In this document: piece after piece, positions 1-8,584 of the stretch
How positions within the stretch are numbered: position 1 is the first letter of the stretch
Layout of the letters: the number at the start of each line of letters is the position of its first letter
NCBI GenBank assembly: GCA_964632165.1
Contig: CAZWCZ010000025.1
Coordinates: forward strand, 1 to 30,211
Direction: 5' to 3'
Source of the DNA: SIG299 sp964632165
GTDB taxonomy: Bacteria; Bacillota; Clostridia; Lachnospirales; Lachnospiraceae
Length of the DNA: 30,211 nt
The notes under the pieces: generated by a model
Seen by the model: the letters and a program-made list of their open reading frames with translations, nothing else
Told to the model about the DNA's origin: nothing
Databases searched by the model: none
Program-made: the position numbers and the translations under genes

Positions 1-25
1 ACAAAGTGCGTAAATTCAAGGATTT

Positions 26-1456
26 CTACATATCCTTTCTTTGTAGCAACACCACCGTCTCCACATGCCCGCTGTGTCCAAACTGATCTACCGGGCACAC
101 TTTTTCCACTTTATATCCCCGTTCGCCAAGATACCTCACATCCCGCGCCAACGTCGCCGGATCACAGGAAACATAAACAATGCGCTTCGGCTCCATCTTA
201 ACGATCGTTTCCAGCAGACTCTCCTCACAACCCTTCCGAGGAGGATCAACACAGATCACATCCGCACGCATCCTTCCGCCGGACTCTGCATATTTTTCCG
301 GCATGACATCCTCGGCAGCTCCGACAAAAAACTCTGCATTGGCAATATGATTTAATACCGCATTTTTCCTGGCATCCTCGATTGCCTGCGGAACAATCTC
401 CACTCCGTACACCTGCTTTGCCTTTTGTGCAAGGAATAGTGAAATGGTTCCGATCCCGCAGTACAGATCCCAAACGATCTCATTACCGGTCAGCTGTGCA
501 TACTCCAAAGCCTTTTGATACAGTTTCACCGTCTGTTCCGGATTTACCTGATAAAAAGACAACGGAGAGATCTGATACCGTATCTCACCAATATAATCCG
601 TAATATAGGTTTCCCCGTACACCGGCAGGATTTCCGTGCCAAGAATCACATTTGTCCGTGCCGTATTCACATTCAGACAAAAACTTTTCAGTGTGTATCC
701 ACATCCTGCTTCATTTTCTTCATCCTTTTCCACATTTTTTTCTTCGATCGCAGCCCGAATCCGCTCTGCCAGAAGTTCTGCTTTCGGAAACTTTCTTCCA
801 TTAATAATAAGGCAGACCATAACTTCCTTTGTATGAAATCCAACCCTGGTCAGAACGTGGCGTAAAAGTCCGTCTCCTGTTTCTTCCTCGTACACAGAAA
901 TGGAAAATTCCCGCATAAAGCTTCGGATGACCGGAAGGATCACCGCGTTGATCGGTTCCTGGATCACACAATCCATGCAGTCAATGATCGTATGACTGTG
1001 TCCTGCATAAAATCCCATGACCGGGCTGCCATCCCGACCTCTCCCCACCGGATATTGCGCTTTGTTACGATAGTGATACGGTATTTTCATACCAATAACA
1101 GACTCCATCTTTTCTGCAATCTCTTCTTCCGGCAGGCCCCCGATACGTACCAGACAATTTTTTACCTTTGTTTCCTTATATTCCAACTGTTTTTCGTAAG
1201 AAAGATGCTGCAGCTGACAGCCGCCGCACTTTCCCGCAACAGCACATCTTGGTACGACACGCCATGGTGACGGAACGATCAGTTCCTCAATTTTTGCATA
1301 TCCGTATGTTTTCTTTGCCTTTAAGACTTTAACTCTTGCAGTATCACCAATGACTGCACCCTTGACAAAGAGGGTATAGCCTTCTGCCTTGCCAATACCC
1401 TCTCCGTCATTTCCGATATCTTCTATTTTAATTGTCACAATCTGATTTTTAACCAT
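26..1456 (-). CDS. rlmD: 23S rRNA (uracil-5-)-methyltransferase, RlmD/RlmCD type
   Basis: This SAM-dependent enzyme makes 5-methyluridine in 23S rRNA (U1939, and in Firmicutes RlmCD enzymes also U747). The N-terminal TRAM domain covers about residues 1-60. Next comes a C-X5-C-X2-C cluster (C71, C77, C80), with C163 as the probable fourth [4Fe-4S] ligand. The Rossmann methyltransferase domain has WDLYCGIGT for SAM binding, VDPPRKGC, and the catalytic cysteine in YVSCDPATLARD. At about 476 residues it is slightly longer than E. coli RumA (433). The frame is open from 1468, but I chose ATG 1456 because GGAGA (1462-1466) lies 5 nt upstream. An odd triple-hairpin element lies immediately upstream. 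RlmD versus dual-specificity RlmCD cannot be decided from sequence alone. Confidence 0.93.
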   Translation of the reverse strand: MVKNQIVTIKIEDIGNDGEGIGKAEGYTLFVKGAVIGDTARVKVLKAKKTYGYAKIEELIVPSPWRVVPRCAVAGKCGGCQLQHLSYEKQLEYKETKVKNCLVRIGGLPEEEIAEKMESVIGMKIPYHYRNKAQYPVGRGRDGSPVMGFYAGHSHTIIDCMDCVIQEPINAVILPVIRSFMREFSISVYEEETGDGLLRHVLTRVGFHTKEVMVCLIINGRKFPKAELLAERIRAAIEEKNVEKDEENEAGCGYTLKSFCLNVNTARTNVILGTEILPVYGETYITDYIGEIRYQISPLSFYQVNPEQTVKLYQKALEYAQLTGNEIVWDLYCGIGTISLFLAQKAKQVYGVEIVPQAIEDARKNAVLNHIANAEFFVGAAEDVMPEKYAESGGRMRADVICVDPPRKGCEESLLETIVKMEPKRIVYVSCDPATLARDVRYLGERGYKVEKVCPVDQFGHSGHVETVVLLQRKDM

Positions 1457-1461
1457 ACTAA

Positions 1462-1617
1462 TCTCCATTCCGGAGCGTTTTTGCGACGGGACGAACAGAA
1501 ATTCGCGCAGGCGATTTCTGTTCTGTCATCAGAGCTGATTTGTGACACTCCGGCACAAATCAGCCGTGTGCAAAATCAGCTCATCAGAGTGATTTTGCAC
1601 ACTATTCTCCATTCCGG
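1462..1617. repeat. Triple-hairpin intergenic element flanked by 12-bp direct repeats
   Basis: Between yhaM and rlmD lie three consecutive, almost perfect inverted repeats. Stem 1 is 1493-1506 with 1511-1523 (one bulge, 4-nt loop). Stem 2 is 1534-1544 with 1554-1564 (11 bp, perfect). Stem 3 is 1566-1578 with 1590-1602 (13 bp, perfect). Their sequences differ, but all share a GATTT core on the plus strand, and TCATCAGAG occurs twice (1526-1534 and 1581-1589). The block is bracketed by identical 12-mers TCTCCATTCCGG at 1462-1473 and 1606-1617, as expected if it inserted with target duplication. The left copy contains the rlmD Shine-Dalgarno. It could be a non-autonomous repeat element, an mRNA processing or attenuation structure, or both. 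I assign no family name. Confidence 0.7.
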
Positions 1618-1626
1618 GAACATTAC

Positions 1627-2565
1627 CTACTCACTTGTTTTCCGCACATTGGAATCAAACATTCTCTGAAAACCAAGCCATCCTTTTTCTTCCGTTCCAT
1701 TCAAAAGTTCCGTCATGGCCTGCAGCTTTGCATCCGTGTTATCTGCCATACTGAGTGCCAGTGCCTCAACAAGTGCAGGCTTTTTCGGCGAACCGAATTC
1801 CAGTTCTCCGTGATGTGCCAGAATGCAGTGCAGCAGTTCATTACGCAATTTTTCCGGAAATCCCGGGATGTCTGCCATCATTTTTCCAAGCAGTTCCGCA
1901 CCGATATAGATATGTCCCAAAAGCTGTCCTGCATCCGTATAGTCATTTTCCGGAAAAGAAGATAATTCCTGCATTTTCCCAACATCATGAAACATTGCGG
2001 CAGTCAGAAGCAGATCACGATTCACGACAGGATAATTTTTAGCGATATAGTCACACATTCTCGTTACGCTTACCGTATGCTCCAATAAACCACCCATAAA
2101 TCCATGATGAATATTTTTGGCTGCAGAATGACTGCAAAATGCTTTGGCCGTTTCTTTGTTCTGCAGAAAGAAGTGCTCTGCCAACGTTCTTAGATATTCA
2201 TTTTTCAAGCTCTTTATGTAGCAGGTCAGTTCCTGATACATTTCCTTCACATCTTTATTGGTACATGGCATGTACTCCTTCGGATCATATTCCCCTTCGT
2301 GGCAGCGATGCGCTCTGCGGATATTTAGCTGGATCGCCCCCTGAAAGCTTACTGCCTGTGCATCTACCTTAATGTAGTCCATGGCATCGAAATGTTCGAT
2401 CCCCGGTCCGAGATCCCACACCTTTCCGTCCGCTGTTCCGCTCTTATCCTGCAAAACAAGCGAATAATAGCTTTTCCCTGCCTTTGTCTGCAGTACCTGC
2501 TTGCTCTTACACAAATAAATCTCCGAAAATATTTCGCCTTCCCTTATCTCCTTCAAATATCGCAT
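1627..2565 (-). CDS. yhaM: 3'-5' exoribonuclease, YhaM family (OB-fold plus HD domain)
   Basis: YhaM proteins are 3'-to-5' exoribonucleases of Firmicutes that trim single-stranded RNA ends with a metal-dependent HD domain. This 312-residue protein is the usual family length (B. subtilis about 314). The N-terminal OB-fold covers about residues 10-90 (SYYSLVLQDKSG, DGKVWDL). The HD domain follows: HH at 153-154, H163, the HD pair H193-D194 in FHDVGKM, HH251-252 and D275. The start has a good site, GAGGAG, about 9 nt upstream. It lies 33 nt downstream of the HtrA-like gene and before rlmD. Its mRNA would run into the triple-hairpin element just past the stop codon. Confidence 0.92.
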   Translation of the reverse strand: MRYLKEIREGEIFSEIYLCKSKQVLQTKAGKSYYSLVLQDKSGTADGKVWDLGPGIEHFDAMDYIKVDAQAVSFQGAIQLNIRRAHRCHEGEYDPKEYMPCTNKDVKEMYQELTCYIKSLKNEYLRTLAEHFFLQNKETAKAFCSHSAAKNIHHGFMGGLLEHTVSVTRMCDYIAKNYPVVNRDLLLTAAMFHDVGKMQELSSFPENDYTDAGQLLGHIYIGAELLGKMMADIPGFPEKLRNELLHCILAHHGELEFGSPKKPALVEALALSMADNTDAKLQAMTELLNGTEEKGWLGFQRMFDSNVRKTSE

Positions 2566-2598
2566 TTTATCTGTTCTCCTCTTGATTTCACTAAATTT

Positions 2599-4020
2599 CT
2601 AATTTTTTACCGACAGCTGTACTTCTAATATGATCTCTTTTATTCCGTCTTCGCTTCTCCGCTTCAGATGCAGGAAAACCGTTTCATGTCCATCGCAGCC
2701 GGACAGTCTGTGCATCAGTTCATAAATTCCGTTGACCGGTTCCTCTCCCAATGCCGTAATGATATCCCCGGCCTTTACCCCTGCATACAATGCCGGCGAA
2801 GAATTTTCTACTTCACTGACATAAACGCCTTTGTTCAGACCGGTCGCAGTCCGGATGCTCTCCGGCAGATCCTGCCCCTTGATTCCAAGGTATGCCTGCG
2901 GCTCATTGTTCAGCAGCTTTATGATCACTTCCCGAACGGCATTCAGCGAAATCGCCGAGAAAATGCCGTCTTCTGAATCTTCTTTGTATGTATGAGTCAT
3001 GATGCCTAAAACTTCACCTTCCATGCTGAAGACAAAGCCGTATCCGTTTTTCTGTTCCGTAATATCTGTTGTAAAATATGCAACCTGCCCGTCACTTACC
3101 GGAATTGCGCTGCCAAGGCTGTTGATCATGCCGACTTCCATAGAACCTTCATAGCCGTTTGGCGCACCCAGTGCAAGTACCGGAGTCCCTACACGGATTT
3201 CTTCTTCTGCTGCCAGAACAGCGATCGTTACGGTATCCAGCACTTCTTTCGGAAGTTCTGCCAGTGCTACCGCAATGACAGCAAGACCATAACTCTTGTT
3301 CATGGAATATACCCTTCCTGAAACTTTGCCCTCATCAAAAACGACCTCAATCTGACTTGCTCCGGAAATGCGGTCCATGTTGACAAGAAGCAACAGATCC
3401 ACCCCGTCATTGGCAAGAACCAGTCCCGTTGTCCTTGTTCTTGTTGTATAAGTCTCCTGAAACCAGTCTGTCCCCGTTTCAATAGCTTCTACCGTAACGA
3501 GTGAAGAGGAAGCTTTCTGAGCCACCTGCAATATCTGTCGATACAGATTCCGGTATTCTTCCAATGACTGCATCGGATTTGACTGTATTCCTCCTGTAGG
3601 CTCAGGTTCCGCAGTCGGTTCCGGTTCCTCAGTCGGTTCCGGTTCCTCAGTCGGCTCCGGTGTTACGATCGGTTCCGGTGTTATATCCGGCATCTGTGTT
3701 GGCGTCGGTGTCGGCACATCCGACGGTACCGGCGTATCTGTGGGGGTCGGAGCCGTTGTCCCTTTAATAGGAGTCGGGCTTTCGGTTACGGTCGGTCGGT
3801 TCAGGTCTACCTGTTTCCGTTCCTCGCCCGGTCCTAACATATTTCGCAACACGTCTTCCGACTTTAACATCACAATCTCTGCTGTCAGTCCAAACAGCAC
3901 CGCCATACAAAAAACAAACCCTGCCTGCCGCAATTTTTTAAAGATTTTGTGCCGACGTTTTGACACTATTTTTTCATTGATAAACTCATACGTTCCGTTA
4001 TCCTTGGGATTTTCTGTCAT
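2599..4020 (-). CDS. Membrane-anchored HtrA/DegP-like protein, catalytically dead (pseudoprotease) with PDZ domain
   Basis: The layout is that of an S1C (HtrA) protease. There is a short cytoplasmic N-terminus, one membrane helix (about 34-52), a Pro/Glu/Thr linker (about 77-142), a trypsin-like domain (about 171-372) and a C-terminal PDZ domain (about 377-470). Homology is clear from SQIEVVFDEGKV, GTPVLALGAPNGYEGS and EGEVLGIMTHTY. The triad is gone. Where HtrA has TNNHV this has VNMDR, TDLAV is YGLAV (Asp to G245), and GNSGGP is KNGYGF (Ser to G326). There is no histidine at all in residues 171-342. It probably binds peptides or envelope proteins rather than cutting them. The ATG at 4020 is preferred over an upstream GTG because AAGAGG sits 5 nt before it. 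The two-component pair lies just upstream in the same direction. Confidence 0.88.
   Translation of the reverse strand: MTENPKDNGTYEFINEKIVSKRRHKIFKKLRQAGFVFCMAVLFGLTAEIVMLKSEDVLRNMLGPGEERKQVDLNRPTVTESPTPIKGTTAPTPTDTPVPSDVPTPTPTQMPDITPEPIVTPEPTEEPEPTEEPEPTAEPEPTGGIQSNPMQSLEEYRNLYRQILQVAQKASSSLVTVEAIETGTDWFQETYTTRTRTTGLVLANDGVDLLLLVNMDRISGASQIEVVFDEGKVSGRVYSMNKSYGLAVIAVALAELPKEVLDTVTIAVLAAEEEIRVGTPVLALGAPNGYEGSMEVGMINSLGSAIPVSDGQVAYFTTDITEQKNGYGFVFSMEGEVLGIMTHTYKEDSEDGIFSAISLNAVREVIIKLLNNEPQAYLGIKGQDLPESIRTATGLNKGVYVSEVENSSPALYAGVKAGDIITALGEEPVNGIYELMHRLSGCDGHETVFLHLKRRSEDGIKEIILEVQLSVKN
3599..3688 (-). repeat. 18-nt tandem repeats coding the Glu-Pro-Thr linker
   Basis: Five consecutive 18-nt units lie inside the HtrA-like gene. 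The units at 3617-3634 and 3635-3652 are identical (GGTTCCGGTTCCTCAGTC on the plus strand), and those at 3599-3616, 3653-3670 and 3671-3688 are diverged copies. They encode six-residue steps of the EPTEEP/EPTAEP type in the extracytoplasmic linker. The copy number is likely to vary between strains by slippage without breaking the frame. Confidence 0.75.
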
Positions 4021-4042
4021 ACGCACCTCTTAAATCCTTCTT

Positions 4043-5452
4043 CTACTCTTCCACTCTTGGCAAAGAAAAGATAAATTCCGTTCCGACACCTTCTGTGCTG
4101 ACTACCGAGATGTTTTCTTCATGTGCCGTTATGATTTCCTTCACTATAGAAAGTCCGAGACCTGTTCCTTTTTTATCTTTTCCCCTGGATATATCCGTTT
4201 TATAAAAACGATCCCATATCCGGTTCAGGCTCTCTTTTGGTATTCCGATTCCATTATCTTTTACGGCGATCATGACCTTACTGCCTTTTTCCTGTGTTGT
4301 CACACGGATTGAGGCTTCCGGCCCGCTGAATTTTGCCGCATTATCGATTAAATTATATAAAACCTGCTGGATTTTGTCCATATCCGCAGTAACAAGCTGC
4401 TCTTTTTCAGAAAAGACTAGATTTAGTACCAGTTTTTTCTTCTTAAAAATCCCTTCAAACGACAATGCGATCTGCTTGATCATCCGGTTGATGTCAAACT
4501 CTGTTTTATTCAAGATGATGCCATTGTCGTCGAAACTGTTCAATTCCAATATGTTGGATGTCAGTTTGGTCAGGCGTTCTGTCTCAAACAGAATGACATC
4601 CAGATACTTTTTCTCCATTTCAGGTGGGATCGTCCCATCCTGGATCGCCTCAATATACCCCTTGATCGAAGTCAGCGGCGATCTGAAATCATGAGAAACA
4701 TTGGACAAAAACTTTCTCTGTGTTTCGTCATTGTTCCTCAGCTTATCCCCCATATACTGAATGGTCTGACCAAGTTCCCTATACTCTTCCGAATAATCAA
4801 GCTGCAGAGGTTCCTTAAAATTTCCCCGGGAAAATTGCTTTGCCGCCTCCGCCATTTTTACGACCGGACTTCCTGTAATATGATAAATAAATAAAAAGAT
4901 TAAGAACAGGACCGGCACAAATACAAGATAGCAAATGTTTACAAAATCCACATAATAGACACTTTCCTCTTCCACATACCGCATCGGTACCGACAGAACA
5001 AGATGTCCTTTGCTCGCGTAATCATGAATGATCGGTACACTGGCACATAACATCGGTTCTGACGTGATCCCTTTGATATACACTTTTTCCCGAAATGTAG
5101 TTTCAAAAAAATCTGCTTCGTACTTAGTCAGATTCTCGCCAACCCCCACCGTTCCGGAATCCATCACGATCCTTCCGTTATTTCCTACCAGCCATGCGCG
5201 CATTCCTGACATGTCTTCCAGCAGGCGGAACTGATAGATCAGTTCTTCATAACCGGTATCGCTGGAAGCGTAATAATCCATCAGATATTCCGAAACATAC
5301 GCTGTTGCTTTTGCATACAGTTCTTCTTTCGTTTTCTTCATCACGCTTTCCTGCATCAGCCCTGTCCCCAGCGTATTCAGCAAAATGAACATGGCAACAC
5401 TTGCCGTCAGAAATAAAACAATAAGTTTGGTAAACAGAGAAATCCTTTTCAT
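4043..5452 (-). CDS. Two-component sensor histidine kinase (membrane, HAMP, HisKA, HATPase_c)
   Basis: This 469-residue sensor kinase is bound to the cytoplasmic membrane. Helix 1 spans about residues 9-30 and helix 2 about 171-191. Between them is an extracytoplasmic sensing region of about 140 residues, probably double-Cache/PAS-like. A HAMP linker follows (about 192-245), then the HisKA H-box NVSHDFRSPL with phosphoacceptor H254. The ATPase domain has the N-box NLIDNAAKF (368-376), G1 DNGIGI (399-404) and G2 GTGLGLS (429-435), all intact. The start codon shares its A with the stop of the response regulator (TGATG), so the two are translationally coupled. The ligand is unknown. The HtrA-like envelope protein 22 nt downstream suggests cell-envelope sensing, but this is inference. 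Confidence 0.92.
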   Translation of the reverse strand: MKRISLFTKLIVLFLTASVAMFILLNTLGTGLMQESVMKKTKEELYAKATAYVSEYLMDYYASSDTGYEELIYQFRLLEDMSGMRAWLVGNNGRIVMDSGTVGVGENLTKYEADFFETTFREKVYIKGITSEPMLCASVPIIHDYASKGHLVLSVPMRYVEEESVYYVDFVNICYLVFVPVLFLIFLFIYHITGSPVVKMAEAAKQFSRGNFKEPLQLDYSEEYRELGQTIQYMGDKLRNNDETQRKFLSNVSHDFRSPLTSIKGYIEAIQDGTIPPEMEKKYLDVILFETERLTKLTSNILELNSFDDNGIILNKTEFDINRMIKQIALSFEGIFKKKKLVLNLVFSEKEQLVTADMDKIQQVLYNLIDNAAKFSGPEASIRVTTQEKGSKVMIAVKDNGIGIPKESLNRIWDRFYKTDISRGKDKKGTGLGLSIVKEIITAHEENISVVSTEGVGTEFIFSLPRVEE

Positions 5453-6180
5453 CAGCCTTTGACCTCAAACTTGTATCCTACGCTCCACACCGTTGAAATT
5501 TTCCATTTCGCGTGTCCTTTGATCTTTTCTCTTAACCGCTTTATATGTACATCTACGGTCCTTGTATCTCCAACATATTCGTATCCCCAAATATGGTTTA
5601 ACAGCTGATCTCTTGTAAACACCTGATTAGGATGCCCTGCAAGAAAATAAAGCAGCTCCAGTTCTTTCGGCGGCATATCTACCGTCTTCCCGTTATATAC
5701 GACCGTGTAATTTGTCAGATTGACCGCGAGATTCGGATACTCTACATACTCTCCGTTCTGTGCATTCGGCATGGCACCTGCTGCCGTCTCCGCTTCTGCT
5801 TCTCCCTCCGGCTTGAACCGGCGGAGCACCGCCTTTACCCTTGCCACCAATTCTTTGGAATCAAACGGCTTCATGATATAGTCGTCTGCTCCAAGTTCCA
5901 GGCCAAGCACCTTATCAAATATTTCTCCTTTGGCTGAAAGCATGATGATCGGGACAGAGGAAGTCTTTCGCACGGTACGGCAAACCTCATATCCGTCCAT
6001 TCCGGGAAGCATCAGATCAAGAAGGATCAGATTCGGCTGAAACTCTTCCAATGCACGGATGGCTTCTTCGCCGTCTTCCACCATTTTTGTTTCAAAACAT
6101 TCCTTTGTCAGATATAAAGAAATCAGTTCTGCAATGTTTGTGTCATCATCCACAATCAGGATCTTTTGTTTTACCGCCAT
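5452..6180 (-). CDS. OmpR/PhoB-family response regulator
   Basis: This 242-residue DNA-binding regulator is the partner of the histidine kinase that overlaps it by one base. The receiver domain covers residues 5-120, with acidic D11-D13, phosphoacceptor D55 in LLDLMLPGMDG, T/S-site S82 and conserved K104 in MKPFD. A short Glu/Ala-rich linker (about 123-145) leads to the winged-helix domain, about 146-240 (MPPKELELLYFLAGHPNQVF, DTRTVDVHIKRLREKI). All phosphorylation residues are present. It starts 17 nt after the mutS2 stop with GGGGAGCATC upstream, so it may be transcribed both with mutS2 and separately. Target genes cannot be read from this window. Confidence 0.94.
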   Translation of the reverse strand: MAVKQKILIVDDDTNIAELISLYLTKECFETKMVEDGEEAIRALEEFQPNLILLDLMLPGMDGYEVCRTVRKTSSVPIIMLSAKGEIFDKVLGLELGADDYIMKPFDSKELVARVKAVLRRFKPEGEAEAETAAGAMPNAQNGEYVEYPNLAVNLTNYTVVYNGKTVDMPPKELELLYFLAGHPNQVFTRDQLLNHIWGYEYVGDTRTVDVHIKRLREKIKGHAKWKISTVWSVGYKFEVKG

Positions 6181-6197
6181 GATGCTCCCCTTCCTTC

Positions 6198-8570
6198 TTA
6201 TTTAAACTCTACGATGGTAACGCCCTGGTCTCCTTCCCCGAATGTTCCGAGGCGATAGCTCTTTACATACTTCGTTTTCTTCAAATGCGCATGTACAGCC
6301 TCTTTTAACGCACCCGTTCCACGTCCGTGAATTATCGTGACCTGAGAAAGATGTGACAGATATGCATCATCCAGATATTTGTCCAATTCCGGCATTGCCT
6401 CATCTACTCTCATTCCGATCAGATTTAAGTCTGTTTTTATAAACATCGCTTTGTTCATTTTTATCTTACCGCTCTGGGTATTTTTCTTTTCTGCCTCTTC
6501 TTTTACGGCATGAGAGACAAACTGAACCTCTTTTTTATTGACCTGCGTCTGCATGATGCCCATCTGTACCGTCAGGTCTCCTTTTGCGTTTGGTACAGTC
6601 ACCACTTTTCCTTCCAGATTAAAGCTGAGCACTAAAACAGTATCCCCAATGAGCAGTTCCTGTTCTTCCGTCATAGGTGTTCCGCTCTTTTTTCGCACTG
6701 CAAGCTTTTTGTCCTTCTCTCCAAGCCGTTCCCGTAATCCGGCACGTTCCTGTTCCATCTCTCGATTGCTCCCGGACACGCCCCACTTGTTAAACTTCTT
6801 TATCGTTTCATCCGCATAATCCTTGGCTTCCTGCAGTATTTCCCTTGCTTCTTCATTCGCTTCGCGCAAAATGCGTTCCTTTGCCGAATCCAACCGGTCG
6901 TATTTTTTCGTCAGCCGTTTTTTCAAAGTCTCGATCTCTTCTTTGTATTCATCCAGCTGTTTTTTTTCTTTTTCCATTGCCACGCGACGTTCTTCCAGAC
7001 CGGAAATCACATCTTCAAAGCTCTGATCATTCGAGCCGATGTAATCCTTGGCTTCAGAAATGATCGCATCTGATAATCCGAGCTTTGAAGAAATGGCAAA
7101 TGCATTACTCTTTCCCGGAATTCCTATCAAAAGACGGTAAGTCGGGCGAAGTGTTTCCACACTGAATTCGCAGCAGGCATTGGAAACTCCCGGAGTAGAA
7201 AGTGCAAAAATCTTCAGTTCACTGTAATGTGTCGTTGCAACCACTCTTGCTCCGCGCCGATGAAGGTTCGCTAAAATTGCCATGGCCAATGCAGCGCCTT
7301 CTGTCGGATCTGTTCCTGCTCCCAGCTCATCAAACAGGCAAAGGGAATGTTCATCTGCTTGTGCAAGGATCTTTACCGTATTGGTCATATGTGAAGAAAA
7401 TGTACTCAGACTCTGTTCAATACTCTGCTCATCTCCGATATCCGCAAACACTTCACGGAATACAGACAGCTGCGACCCTTCCATCGCCGGAATATGCAGC
7501 CCCGCCTGTCCCATCAGCGTAAACAGCCCGACCGTTTTTAATGTCACGGTTTTCCCACCGGTATTCGGGCCGGTAATGACTAAAAGCGAAAAATCATCCC
7601 CAAGATAAATATCGATTGGCACGACAACTCTGCTGTCAATCAACGGATGTCTTCCTTTTTTGATGTTAAGATATCCCCGGTCATTAAAAATCGGTTCCGT
7701 CGCTTTCATTGCCTTTGCAAGCGAGGCCCGGGCAAAAATAAAGTCCAGTTCTATCAATGTATTAATGTTATATTTCAGATCTTCCGTATGAACAGCAGCC
7801 TGTGCACTCAGTTCAGACAGGATCTTTTCGATTTCTTTCGCTTCCTTGAGCATCAGCTCACTCAGCTCGTTATTCAGTTTAACAACAGCTGCCGGTTCCA
7901 TGAATACCGTAGACCCTTTCGCCGACTGATCATGGATCAGCCCCTGGAACTGTCCCTTGTATTCCTGTTTGACAGGGAGACAGTATCTTCCGTTCCGCAT
8001 GGTTACCAGGCTGTCCTGCAGCATCCCTTTTGTCTCCTGCGAGCTTACGATGCTGTTCAGCTGATCCCTAATTTTATCCGCTGTTGCTTTCATGGAGCGG
8101 CGCACGGTCTTTAAACCGGGACTTGCGTCATCCGCAATCTCCTCTTCTGACAGGATACAGCGCTGTATCTCGTTGTTCAATCCTGACAGCGGCTCTAAAC
8201 AGGAAAAACGTTCGGACAGGGAATCTTCCGGCTGCTCCTCACTGACTTTTCCGCCATAGTTCTTTACCCGCAGCGTTGCCGTAAGCACCGAACTCAGTTT
8301 TAAAAGTTCCCCTGCCAGCAGAGAAGATCCTACTTCTAACAGCTTGATCGCTCCGCGGATATCCGGTACCCCATTAAAAGAAAGCCCGCCTTTCTGATAG
8401 ATCCTCTGCAGTGCATCCCGCGTTTCCATCTGCATGTTCCGGATCAGTTCCGTGTCTGTCTGCGGAACGAGTGCCGCGCAAAGATTCCGCCCCATTTCTG
8501 AACCGGCATATTTTTTTAACTGTTCTATGACCTTATCATATTCCAGCGTTTTTAACGCTCTTTCATTCAT
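6198..8570 (-). CDS. mutS2: MutS2 family protein with Smr domain
   Basis: MutS2 is an ATPase/nuclease of the MutS superfamily without mismatch-recognition domains. It suppresses homologous recombination, and in Bacillus it also splits collided ribosomes (RqcU). The protein is about 790 residues, the normal length. The core and clamp come first. The ABC-type ATPase has Walker A GPNTGGKT (334-341) and Walker B/D-loop DELGAGTDP (414-422). A long charged coiled coil (about 510-600) and a C-terminal Smr domain (about 715-790) with IHGRGTG follow. I chose ATG 8570 (MNERALK) over ATG 8582 because GAGG is 6 nt upstream and it matches the family N-terminus. It lies 14 nt after trmL. Confidence 0.95.
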   Translation of the reverse strand: MNERALKTLEYDKVIEQLKKYAGSEMGRNLCAALVPQTDTELIRNMQMETRDALQRIYQKGGLSFNGVPDIRGAIKLLEVGSSLLAGELLKLSSVLTATLRVKNYGGKVSEEQPEDSLSERFSCLEPLSGLNNEIQRCILSEEEIADDASPGLKTVRRSMKATADKIRDQLNSIVSSQETKGMLQDSLVTMRNGRYCLPVKQEYKGQFQGLIHDQSAKGSTVFMEPAAVVKLNNELSELMLKEAKEIEKILSELSAQAAVHTEDLKYNINTLIELDFIFARASLAKAMKATEPIFNDRGYLNIKKGRHPLIDSRVVVPIDIYLGDDFSLLVITGPNTGGKTVTLKTVGLFTLMGQAGLHIPAMEGSQLSVFREVFADIGDEQSIEQSLSTFSSHMTNTVKILAQADEHSLCLFDELGAGTDPTEGAALAMAILANLHRRGARVVATTHYSELKIFALSTPGVSNACCEFSVETLRPTYRLLIGIPGKSNAFAISSKLGLSDAIISEAKDYIGSNDQSFEDVISGLEERRVAMEKEKKQLDEYKEEIETLKKRLTKKYDRLDSAKERILREANEEAREILQEAKDYADETIKKFNKWGVSGSNREMEQERAGLRERLGEKDKKLAVRKKSGTPMTEEQELLIGDTVLVLSFNLEGKVVTVPNAKGDLTVQMGIMQTQVNKKEVQFVSHAVKEEAEKKNTQSGKIKMNKAMFIKTDLNLIGMRVDEAMPELDKYLDDAYLSHLSQVTIIHGRGTGALKEAVHAHLKKTKYVKSYRLGTFGEGDQGVTIVEFK

Positions 8571-8584
8571 TTTAATCCTCATTT

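Noticed and set aside
1526..1602. CTGATGA in the triple-hairpin element (minus strand), like a hammerhead ribozyme core
   Set aside because: The second conserved part (GAAA after a stem II) and the cleavage-site arrangement are absent, so only the short word matches by chance.
1481..1669. A 62-codon plus-strand frame in the rlmD-yhaM gap
   Set aside because: It runs through the triple-hairpin element and into the end of yhaM, has no ribosome-binding site, and its codons follow the inverted repeats rather than a protein pattern.
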